In this document: in pieces, positions 21,292 through 31,448 of the stretch
Position numbering within the stretch: the first letter of the stretch is position 1
Layout of the letters: each line of letters starts with the position of its first letter
Assembly (NCBI RefSeq): GCF_905475395.1
Contig: NC_058342.1
Span: forward strand, 1,560,501 to 1,624,500
Source: Chrysoperla carnea
Lineage: Eukaryota; Arthropoda; Insecta; Neuroptera; Chrysopidae
Direction of reading: 5' to 3'
DNA length: 64,000 bases
Program-made: the position numbers and the translations under genes
Notes under the pieces: generated by a model
Seen by the model: only the letters and a program-made list of their open reading frames with translations
The model's database searches: none
What the model was told of the DNA's origin: nothing

Positions 21292-23142
21292 CTATCTATC
21301 ATGGAGAAGTCAAAGAACTACGTAATGATAAGACCACTTTATACTTTGTATTATTCAGCTACCTATATAAAAAATAATTAAAATATCAAATATACGAAAT
21401 ATATAATATCAAAATAGACAATTGAAATAAAAATAAAATAAAGCTTTTTATTATATTTGTTTAAATTTTCATTGCATTTTCTAATGATTTATGAGGGTAA
21501 AAAACAATATAATCTTGTGTCATGTCAATGTCATTTTTTAAAATAAATAAATATTTTTCATTCAAAAATATATATTATATATTTATGAATGCAATACCAA
21601 AATTAATTCATTTTTGTGTTTGAAAGAGACCTGATATAATTCAAAAAATATATATAAAGACATGATGCTCATATTTTCAAAGTCATTTCATTTAACATCA
21701 CTTTCAATTTGTATTTAATAAAAACTTTTAGTCATATGCCATCATTTACATTAACCTCATTTATTTATATAATTTATTTTGATTTTAAGAGAAGATGTGT
21801 ATACTTATGTAGTAGTATCTTAAAATATCCTATAATAATATCAAAATTATTTCTTACAGAGCATGATCAATCGACTATAGCTTCATAATGCTGAATAAGC
21901 AATAATAATTATATAAATTGTCAATCAAAACCAAATTGTTATCAGATTAGTATTTTTAATCGAATTGAAATATTATTCAATGAATAAATAATTAATTTAA
22001 TACAGTCCCCGGTATTATTCTAATTACAAAACAAAAAGTCAATTAGTGTCAAATTGCAAAAAAGATGGAAGTTTCATATAGCATTAAAATCAATATAAAA
22101 TTGATTTAAGTTAATGAATTGAATTATGCTTGAGTCGAAGATAAGGAAATTATAACAATTTACTTATGATTGGAAATAACCGTTCGTTTTGAGATCCACG
22201 TATAAGGATCAACCTAGTGACAACAAGCCCTGCCCTTGGTAATTCCAAGTAAAATTAATTCAAAATTCAACTGTTTCCTGGAACATCTCCTGGAATACGA
22301 CAATGCACACTCATAATAAGTTATACTTCTTCCTTGTCTATTGTGAATGATATTTTCTTTATCGACTAACTAAATAGTGTTAAATAATTGTAAGTAAATG
22401 ATTTTCTCGTTACCATGTGCGTGAGCGTAATAAAACTTCACTCTTATCACTTTTTTATAACACAGAGAAATATAACTTCAAAAATAAATTTCTCCTCCTA
22501 TGTATTATTGAAAATAAATAAATAATATATATAAATATCAATCGAATTAAACAAAAATATTAAAAATAGTATTTCATATAAAATTATAATTTATAACAAA
22601 TTTTTTAAAATGTAAATTATATAATTTCAATTTAAATAAAATGCATGAATTCAATTATTAAAATAATTCTTACCAACGGGATAATATACTTACAAAGAGG
22701 ACTTAAACAGCAACAAAATAGTATGCTATGAAAAATTATACCATTATTAGCAAGAAAGGATTCTATTGCAAGGATTCGATATTATATGCATGTGGACTAT
22801 GTCTACCGGGGCACAACAATAAAAAAAAACTCGCCAATAAGTCTAATAGATAGATTGTGTGGAAATTATTTAAAGAGCCTCCTTTTCCAGAATTTGTTTT
22901 ATAGAAAGTAATTCATTAACTCTCACGTTTATTATTGTAATTACATCATTTCACTTTAGAAACAATGAGAGTACATACCAAGTATTCAAACTGTTATGTG
23001 AATATTTTAACTTATCAACTAACATGAGAATGCAATTACAAAGAAGACTGCAATGGAATTAAATGAACAAAAACTGAAGAAAATTTGGAAGTTTCAACAA
23101 AATAAGCAACTATTCACAAACATAAAATAAATAAGGGCCTGG
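21292..23142. other. AT-rich DNA with one copy of a ~158-bp dispersed repeat
   Basis: No gene seen. 21824-21981 is a diverged direct copy of 23143-23299. The rest is A/T-rich sequence with no recognisable coding potential. Confidence 0.4.
21824..21981 (+). repeat. Direct repeat, copy A
   Basis: Shares with 23143-23299 the blocks aattatttcttacagag, gctgaataagcaataataat and a common end attattcaat. The copies are about 1.3 kb apart in the same orientation. They could be two copies of an old repeat or the eroded LTRs of a short element; the interval codes for nothing I recognise. Confidence 0.6.
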
Positions 23143-23299
23143 AGTATATCCTATATTATCCAAATTATTTCTTACAGAGTATGATCAATAGCTCATAGGG
23201 ACATAGTGCTGAATAAGCAATAATAATTATATAATTTTTCAATCCAAACCAAATTATAATCAGATTAGTGTTTCTATTCGAATTGTAATATTATTCAAT
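23143..23299 (+). repeat. Direct repeat, copy B
   Basis: Partner of 21824-21981. Its end runs into the palindrome at 23280-23325. Confidence 0.6.
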
Positions 23300-23325
23300 A
23301 TTAATATTATTCAATATTACAATTC
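23280..23325. repeat. Near-perfect palindrome
   Basis: The first 13 bases (gaattgtaatatt) are the exact reverse complement of the last 13, around an AT-rich centre that itself repeats attcaatatt. It could form a cruciform. It coincides with the end of direct repeat B, so it may mark a repeat terminus. Confidence 0.6.
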
Positions 23326-24344
23326 GTATTCATTCACTCAATTGCATGTACTTGTTTTCAAAGTGAAAGGTCGCTCTATAAGTGCTTCTCAATAAAAATT
23401 GAAATTAAAATTTCTTAAAGTGTATACAAACTTACCAAACAGTTAAATAAAACACAAAAAATCCTGGGAAGACTATTTCTAAACTAATTTAAAAATAACC
23501 TAAGAACTTTTGTCAAATTTGTTATTGTACTTAAAGTGTACAATCAAAGAATCGAAAACCTTTTCAATAAATTTAACTTGTACAGTGTACCGTCACAGAT
23601 TTTTGAATTTACCACTACGAAATTAAATTAAAATAAAACATGGAAGAATTAAAATAGCTAAAAGTATAACTTTGTAATGGCTCGCGAATGGTATCATATA
23701 AAATAGATATTTCTAAAATAAAACAACAAAACCCATCTTTATTAATTTGTAAATCAAACCAACGACGATGACATACATTACATACTTCAACTAAAATTCA
23801 AATTCTTTTGAGCAATCACAAAATTTTCTGTATACATTTTAAAATTAATATCATGTCGATAAAGATATATTTCTTCTTGATCTTGTTTTCGTCGTTTCCG
23901 ATCATCACGCATTAATGATCGATTACGATCACGCTCTTAACGACCCGTCAACGTACGACGTCGTGGCATTTTATTGCTTAAATAACAATTAATTTATAAA
24001 TAACTTTAAAACGATAATAACTATAATTAAAATTTTTTCATTACTTGTATAAATATCACTAAATTTTTTGAGCTATTCGACTGTAGAACTGCAAAAATTA
24101 ATAGGTTATGTTTCGTTACGACGTTTTTTGTATTTTTGATTATGACGTTTTTTAATACTTGAAAGAATATACAGATGGCCACACAATTAAAATTAATATT
24201 AAATGTAGCCAATTATATATTAGAATTATATGTAGCTCACAGATGGAGCCACTCTCTCTGCATACATATAGATATATACATACATGTAAGAAATAAAAAA
24301 TACTGACTTGTTTTTTATTATTTATTTAACTTTTTCTAAAAATA
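23326..24344. other. AT-rich DNA left of the endogenous retrovirus
   Basis: No certain gene. A minus-strand stretch ending near 23970 starts with ATG and codes for an arginine-rich peptide (MPRRRTLTGR, then a stop, then RDRNRSLMRDDRKRRKQDQ); it may be a transposon scrap. The 5' LTR of the neighbouring retrovirus would be expected here, but no repeat of it was found at the other end. Confidence 0.35.
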
Positions 24345-25270
24345 ATGATTAATAACACATCTAGACATAAATATGGAACTACAACATTTCATTTTATACC
24401 TAAATGTTTTGTAGTTTTATTGTCCAACTCCCAAGAAAATCTAAATCCGTTAACTCCTGCAGCGACTGATAACGATGGATCATCACACGATACAGATGTT
24501 AATTTAAATGAAAGCGCAGATGACGATTCAGGCTCAGGTGATGACTTAAATATTATAATAAATACCAACACAGAAAGAATACCTTTAACATTCATCGCGC
24601 AAATGATAACATCGTTTAAAGGGGATTCAAAAGAATTAAGTAACATCAGCGCAAAAAATATCTTTGAAATTATTTATATTTTCCAAAGTAAGCAGCGAAG
24701 TAAAAACTTAACTAAATATGCGTTTCTTTTAAACAATTAAGGGATAAACTTAAATTAATTTACCAGCCAGTAGAATCATATAGTTATTTGATGGAACAAC
24801 TTGAAACCATCAAACAAATACCAAACGGATCGATAGAACACTTGTATATGGTTAGATAATATTACCAACAAATGTCTTATTGCTACATAATCTCAAACAA
24901 CATCTCACACTCTCGAAAGTGAGGTGAGAATCATTAATAGAATAGCTTAGAAAAGATTCACTAATCATACAATCTCCGAAATATCACAAATACTGCGACA
25001 CAAAGAGTTTGCAACGATTAACGAGGCATGAGTCTCGCTTGCGGAGAAGAGGCATATCTTTTGGCCAAATCCCGCATGAAAAAGCCAGCTATTAGGAATC
25101 AAACTAAATATTGATAAAAACAAATAAACAATATAAAAATTGCAAACGAAGCGATACAAATACAAGCAACAACTACAGAAAAATCAAATAAAAATTCTAA
25201 ACATTATACTTTTTGTGAATTTCGAGGGCATACTGAAGACTGCCGCAAAAAACAAATAAATCCAAACCTT
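24345..25270 (+). pseudogene. Errantivirus-like gag, broken
   Basis: A 131-codon open start with an acidic, Ser/Asp-rich segment, then a capsid-like stretch (IPLTFIAQMITSFKGDSKEL). After 24740 the frame breaks repeatedly. A degenerate zinc-knuckle-like piece (CEFRGHTEDC) lies near 25210-25240. The structural role is known from the family; the sequence here cannot make a full protein. Confidence 0.6.
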
Positions 25271-25379
25271 CGTATCGCACAAAGCGACGTAGTTAAACTT
25301 CGATTAATCCCAATCATCGGGCGTGACTGCGGATCAATTTAATCAACCGACCACGTCAGCTTCCTTAGCAATCAAAAGT

Positions 25380-28286
25380 AAAAACTTTCAAATTTTGAAT
25401 AGATACAGGAATCTCGACTTCTATCATTAAATTAAACAATATAATCCAGGATGGTATCACGAGATACTTTCTTGATCAAAAAACCACATTAGCTGGAATA
25501 AATGGCGAAATAAACACACTTGGTAATATGGAAATATATATATATAATATAACTTCTACTTCAATTATGAAACACGAAATAATAGTTATGGATCCAAGGG
25601 AATAACTATAGATACACCAAAGTGCATGAGAAAAAGGTAGATACTCAATTAATTACATTTTAGAACAGGGTATTATCGAGCCCTCGGCTTCCTCGCCACT
25701 CTGGTTTATTGAAAAAAAAAATTGACGCGAGCAAGGTGAAGAAGTGGAGAATTGTGACCGATTTCAGGGGGCTGAGTGACGTCACCGTAACCGGTTCCTT
25801 TCCACTTCCTTATATAGAGATGATTCTGGTCCGACTGGGTAAAGCCGTATATTTACTATGCCTGACTTAGTTTCCGACTTTAACCAGGTGGAAATGAAAG
25901 AAGAAGACAAACCCAAAACAGAATTCTCTATTCCTCGAGGGCATTATCGGGCTGAAAAATTGATTGATAAACATCAAAGATTGATAAACACCGAACTTAT
26001 TAATAATCTTGGACAGGGTTGTTTCGTCTAAATAGACGATATAATAACTTTCGGCAAAAACTTGAAAGAACACAATCAAAAATTGTGCAGAATATTAGAC
26101 TCACTTAGGGCCCACAACCTTAAGTTTCAACCAGATAAATACGAATAACTACGCACGCAAGTTTGCTATCTCGGTCGCACGTAATAAGCGACAGCGGTGT
26201 CCGCCAAAATCCTGAAAAAATAAAAGTAGTAGTCGCACGTAAACAGCCACGAAATGCAAAAGGAACCAAATATTTTCTAGGCTTAACGGGTTATTACCGA
26301 CGCTTTATTCCGAACTACGCTCAAATTGCTAAAGCTTCAACGTTATTATTAAAAAAGGATGTTAATTTTAATTTTAACGAAAAATGTGCAGAACATTTAA
26401 TAAATTAAAAACGATACTGACCACAGACCCTTTGTTACAGTATCCTAATTTCAACGAACCTTTTATTCTCATCACTGATGCGTCAAATTATGCTATAAGA
26501 AGTATTCTCTCACAAAGACCTATAAATACAGACAAACCTATAGCTTATATTCGAGAACACTTAAGGCAGTTGAGATTAACTAAATTATCACCGAAAAAGA
26601 ACTTCTAGCAATAGTTCCTTCCGTTAAATCTTTCAGGGCGCAGCTGCAAGGGTCCCACTTTACAATCATAAGCAACCACCACCCTTTGCAATGGCTTATG
26701 AATTGTCGTGGCTCATCATCACGCTTGGTTCGATGGAGGCTAAAACTCCTGAAATATCAACATAAAATAATATACAAAGCGGGGAAACATTAACAAATGC
26801 GTATGCATTAAGCCGTCCTGTATTGCAGGTACACACTGTACCAAAGAACTTAATTTATTTAAAGAATTTCATGAAAAGAATTTGGAAACAAGACATTATG
26901 AAAAAATTAATATGCCATTTGATGATATAAAAACCTTCCAATTCCGTACTCAACAAATAGGTAATTGAATAATCCATACTCAATATACGTTACAACACAG
27001 TGTAATCTAAAAGACACTAGCGGTGTCAAATTAAATAATAATAAATCTTAATACTACTAAGCAAGGTCTGCAAATATATTTACTTTTTTTATAACACCCA
27101 ATGAAAATATTGAATATAAGAATCTATATAAAACGCTAGGCAGCCCGGCGTATCTATTAAGCTACAGAAATCAAACGGACATTAACAATTTTAAGATTCC
27201 AAGTATATCGCGAAACATAAAACAGGAAACCTTCGGATCTATGCTAGATTAGATAATGCCTGACAAAATAAAAATCAAGCTAATTGCAGGAGATTTGATA
27301 CATCCTAGTTTGGACCACATCCCTCATATTCTTAACAATTTCCACATGAATATATTATCAGGTCACCCCGGCCTATCAAGGGATTTGGAAAGGGATTAAG
27401 CAAGACATCGAAAAATACGTTAAAAGCTGTAAAACTTGCCAAATGACTAAAGAACCTAACATAACCTTTAAATATTAGCACTATTGCCGGTGACTTTAAT
27501 GATTCCGTTGCGCTAGATATCATGGGGCCATACAATATCACACAAAACGGAAATCGTTATATCCTTACTATACAGGATGAGCTTACAAAATTTTGCAAGC
27601 TTATCCAATTCCAGAAGTTGCTTGGAACCAAATTTTTAAACAAACTGTTTAAGGAATTAACTAAATTGTTGCAGATTAAACATAAAGTTACTACCCCTTA
27701 TCACCCGATGTTCAATGGATCAATAAAACGTAGTCACTCTACCATCAAAATTTTTTACGATCTTACATAGATAATATTCCAGAAACTTGGGACGAACTAG
27801 TGTACTTGGCAGTTCATAGCCATACAAATAAACATTCAAATCGTTCTACTAATGAAACACTCTATACACTCGTTTTTGGCAAAGCTCCTCAAACACCTAG
27901 CGCCATCGAAAAGAAAAGAAAAAACCAATCTCTAATATCCTTACCCCTTTTCATCCAATCGGAATCTTGCGCAAGATTGTATGAAAAGGGGTAAGGATAT
28001 CAGAAATGCAGCAAAAATGAATTTATTGAAATCGAAAACCCAAAAAAAGCAATATTATGATAAAAAGACAAAAATAAAAGTCTTCGAAAACAATCAATTA
28101 GTGCTTTTGCAAAAAGCAGTTAGAAAATCACGTCATGATAAAAGGCTTGACCCAAGCTATAGTAGACCGTATAAAATACTCCAAATTCATTATAACCATA
28201 CGGCCACTTTACGAATAAAAAACAAATTAAAAACGTATCACTATAATTTACTGAACCCATATGTTTCAGATACGAACCATACTTGA
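25380..28286 (+). pseudogene. Errantivirus-like pol (RT, RNase H, integrase), broken
   Basis: RT motifs are visible at 25700-25810 (WRIVTDFRGLSDVTV then PLPYIE). At 26030-26055 the catalytic box reads stop-I-D-D, so its Tyr codon is a stop. Then come the family stretch GLTGYYRRFIPNYAQIAKAS (26282-26340), an RNase H start (LITDASNYAI, 26468) and integrase pieces: SGHPGLSRD with CKTCQ (27358-27440) and DIMGPYNITQNGNRY (about 27520). The second Asp motif is altered (LGTKFLN) and the catalytic Glu position reads SIKRSH, so Lys replaces Glu. Together these changes rule out activity. The tail to 28286 is basic, as in integrase C-termini. Confidence 0.8.
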
Positions 28287-28398
28287 AATGGTAGTAATTC
28301 AAATGATAATGCTGATATCATCAATTCAGATGAAGTAGTTGAATTACAAAACAACTAAAATAAATAAAACATCTGGCCTGTTTTATTAAAATCAAAGC

Positions 28399-29635
28399 AA
28401 TGCAAAAATTGCTTATTAGTACATTTCTGTCATTCATTTTTATAATCTCACATCTTTACATAACATGCTTGATATTTCAACTAAATATTTTTGCGAATCT
28501 ATTTCATTTTGTAGTTTACTCACCGAAAATGACGGTAGTACATGTAAAATGACGCTAACCATTTTAGAATCACAGATATTAGATTGGAATTAGAAGAAAT
28601 TGGTAATCAATTAGAACAAATTGGTAATCATCATTTTTCATTAAATAATAGAAACAAAAGAGGCGTAGTCAATGTTGTAAGCTATCCTATCAAATGGTTA
28701 TTTGATACCAGATAGTTCTGATGCTGAATTTTATCAAAGCTCAATTGAATCATTAATAAACGTTCAAAAGCAAACCCACGTATTGATGCAAAGTCAAATT
28801 CGCGTAATATCAGGCACTATTAAAAATATAAATCAAACTATACTTGTCCTCGATACAGTCGCAAAATGAAATACTCACATACAAGTTTTTAAAAGTTTCA
28901 TGTCCGAATCGAAGAGAATAATAAATGGGCAATCTATGTAATTAGTTTTAATCGATCATTTATTACTAATCAAACAAATTAATGATATGATTAAAAAGGA
29001 AATAACAAAATATTCAATGTCAATATCTTTAGCACCTCATGGCATAATAGACTACAATATTATCTCTTGTAGAACTTTGTTTGATGAACTTCAAGCAACC
29101 GTTAAGTATCATCTACCCTTTGATGTAAGCTGGCAAAATTTAGAATATTTTTACGAAATTATTAAACCCAAACCATTTATGACCGACGATAAATTAATCA
29201 TGGTAATTTAAGTCCCTAGAACTTCTATAAATAACTTTGATATCCCTTACCTGGTCAACATAAAAGCAATCCCGAAATCCTTACCTTCGTAAAGAACGAT
29301 TACGATTATAAGCTAGTTTCTCGCAGTAGAGTACAGTGTGCTTTATTAAAGAATGTAGAAAAATGTCAAGAGTACAAACCAACAAAATTTTATGCAATCA
29401 AATAAGTATATACAGGCAACGAGCAGAAGACACGTGCGAAACCGCCTTATTTGTTATCACAACAAAAGAAATACCACCAACATGTCAAACAAACACTTTA
29501 CATGCAACCACCGAAATTTGGCAACCAATTTCAAACAATCAATGGTTGTTCATCCAAACAAATCCAACAAAATGTACCAGACTATGCATGAACGACGAAG
29601 ACGACGATATCATCCTACAAAATACTTGAATTTTT
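28399..29635 (+). pseudogene. Errantivirus-like env, broken
   Basis: An ATG at 28399 opens a hydrophobic segment of about 25 residues resembling a signal peptide. Near 28650-28665 is a basic R-x-K-R site of the furin type, followed by a hydrophobic stretch. This is the layout of insect errantivirus and baculovirus F-type envelope proteins. Later open pieces (28987-29211 and 29336-29629) hold several cysteines but are in different frames and end in stops. No functional protein is possible. The identification rests on position after pol, the cleavage site and the leader-like start. Confidence 0.6.
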
Positions 29636-29640
29636 TATGT

Positions 29641-30335
29641 TTATACCAAAAAAATTTTCATACCATAAATCGATATCACCGAAGATGATTTTTGTGCAAA
29701 GAAATGCATGTCTGCATCGTAGTCAGGGACACGACCCCGCTTACAATGAATGACAGCACATTTTTCGAGACCGAATTCCATGCTAATGGCCTTCGTGTAC
29801 TGGTGGACAGATTTGAGAGCTTGAGAAAGACTGCTTTCTTCGATGCATCTGATGCTATCTGTGTGAATTTTCAAGCATTTGAGCAGTACTAATATGAGTT
29901 AGTGAGAGGTAGTGTCAAATGCTTTCCTATAAAACACCCAGGCCATACTCAGGTCGCGTTGATATTGTCGAGTGTCTTGACAGATACATCTGTCGACAAT
30001 AAAATTATCTTTGCAACCTGATATACCACGTTTGGAGCCGCGTTGCTCGTATATCATCTGCCAAACCGAGAGTGGAGGTGAACGCTTTGTACACGGTATT
30101 GATACATGTAATCGGAAGATAATTGCTCGGAACTAAAAGACCTCCTTTCTTGGAAATCAGAACTGTTCGTTCTTCCGCGAACCACGTTGAAAAGGCCCCG
30201 TATCCAAGGATATATGAACTAAAGTGCCTAGCAAGATGTGCGTGTGTGGAAGTTAAACGTTTCCACCAGAAGTTGGAAGTTGGACAGCATCCATGCCAGA
30301 CGCCGAATGGTTCTTCTTGCCTTTGAAAGCTAGAG
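29641..30335 (-). pseudogene. LINE reverse-transcriptase fragment (R2/R4-like)
   Basis: Reading the minus strand from 30335 down: WFAEERTVLISKKGG near 30190-30150 and ITCINTVYKAF near 30110-30075, the pattern of R2/R4-type LINE RTs (here K-x-G, then RPITCLNTxYK). The piece MEFGLEKCAVIHCKRGRV follows at 29785-29730, the conserved run after the RT active site in these clades. The YADD box lies in a decayed part and cannot be read. Stops and frameshifts throughout. It is cut off at its upstream side by the truncated copia LTR at 30355. Confidence 0.6.
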
Positions 30336-30354
30336 CTACTTCATCAGCGGTAAA

Positions 30355-30427
30355 AAATGTTTATTCAAATATAAACTGTGTGTTTTTTGTTTCTTTCTAT
30401 TTTACCATTACTTTAATAATTCTAACA
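30355..30427 (+). repeat. Truncated 5' LTR of the copia element
   Basis: Matches the last part of the 3' LTR (ttattcaaatata..., then taataattcyaaca at the end). The first ~275 bases of the LTR are missing and replaced by LINE sequence. Ends in CA as expected. Confidence 0.8.
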
Positions 30428-30443
30428 GTTATGGGCCCAGAAC
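30428..30443 (+). promoter_or_regulatory. Primer-binding site of the copia element
   Basis: gttatgggcccagaac directly follows the LTR end. Copia-type elements prime from an internal cut of initiator tRNA-Met, and ttatgggccca is the usual site. This fixes the LTR/internal border. Confidence 0.8.
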
Positions 30444-30649
30444 CTTCGTTCTAAACTGTATACTTTCTGGAAAGAAAGAAAAATCAACTTATACTTTGTG
30501 TGAATATATTGATGGTTAAGTTAAAACCACGTGTCAGGGTGAATGAACAAACTTTGTGTGAATAAAATTGAAAGAAAATCAAAATGAAAACAATGAATAA
30601 ATTAGAAGAAAAATTAATAAAACTTAATTGTCAAAATTAAGTGGAGATT

Positions 30650-31360
30650 TCAACTGAACATAATTCTAAAAAGTTATGATAAATATGATGTTGCTACCGG
30701 GATTGCAGACGTGAAACCAAGAAATATTGATCGTGAAAATTTACAAAGATGGATAAAAAGTGATACCGTAGCTCAACGTTTGATAGTGACCAGTGTAAAT
30801 GAAAACATCTTTGGTTTACTAATATCCTGCGAATCATCTCATGAAATCTCATTAAATTTTGAGTAAATTGCAAACTCTTTATGGCTTTAGAAGTGAAGCA
30901 TCTGTGTTCACATATCAACGAATTTTTCAATTTTAAATATGATGAAAATTCATCGGTTGAAGAAAATTATACGAAACTTGAAAAAATAGTATTAAAACTA
31001 AAATTTTTTGGGTAAGCAATAACAGAAAGCATGATCATGTCCAAAATATTAAATATGTTACCGTCGAAGTTTATGCATTTTCATAGTGGTTCAATTGATA
31101 GAGAACATGAGATTCAATTGATAGAGAACAAAAAACGGTAAATAATCTGGTTGCTAGGTTACTATTGTAGGAGCAACGAATGCGTAAATCAAGTAATGAA
31201 GAATCTAAAGTGGCCCCTACTTCAAAAATAATTTGTTTTAAATGTAAAAAGGCAGGTCATAAACAAAGTAAATTTCATTTACATAAAAAGTCAGATCGTG
31301 TATGTTATTTTTGTAGAAAGCAAATCATTTTATAAATGAATGTAAACTGAAACAAAAATT
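30650..31360 (+). pseudogene. Copia gag, broken, with zinc-knuckle remnants
   Basis: Pieces such as NLQRWIKSDTVAQRLIV and LISCESSHEIS follow the copia Gag pattern (W-x-x-x-D-x-x-A...I...). Near 31228-31275 is a zinc knuckle CFKCKKAGHKQSK whose last Cys has become Phe, and a second, CYFCRKANHFINEC, near 31300-31348. Several stops lie between them, so no full capsid protein is coded. Confidence 0.65.
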
Positions 31361-31448
31361 GAAATAGAAAAATAAAAATTATAACAGTATTAACAATGAT
31401 AACAGTAATAAAACTGCTGATTCTAGGAAGGCGCTAGTTGGTGCTACT

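Larger units (their letters stand above)
24345..29635 (+). mobile_element. Decayed errantivirus-type endogenous retrovirus (gag-pol-env)
   Basis: The order is gag (24345-25270), protease/RT/RNase H/integrase (about 25380-28286) and an env-like region (28399-29635), all plus strand and all broken by many stops and frameshifts. The presence of an env-like region with a basic cleavage site separates it from ordinary Ty3/gypsy elements and fits insect errantiviruses. No LTR pair, primer site or TSD could be found, so the ends are taken from the coding parts. The right side abuts a LINE scrap, and the 3' LTR seems to be lost. This is an old, dead copy. Confidence 0.75.

Noticed and set aside
20641..23325. 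Cluster of repeats considered as a CRISPR-like or satellite array
   Set aside because: There are only pairs of long diverged copies; no regular short repeats with unique spacers. The genome is eukaryotic.
23820..23970. Arginine-rich minus-strand peptide (MPRRRTLTGR...)
   Set aside because: Stop after ten codons and no partner exon or domain. Kept only as a remark in the region entry.
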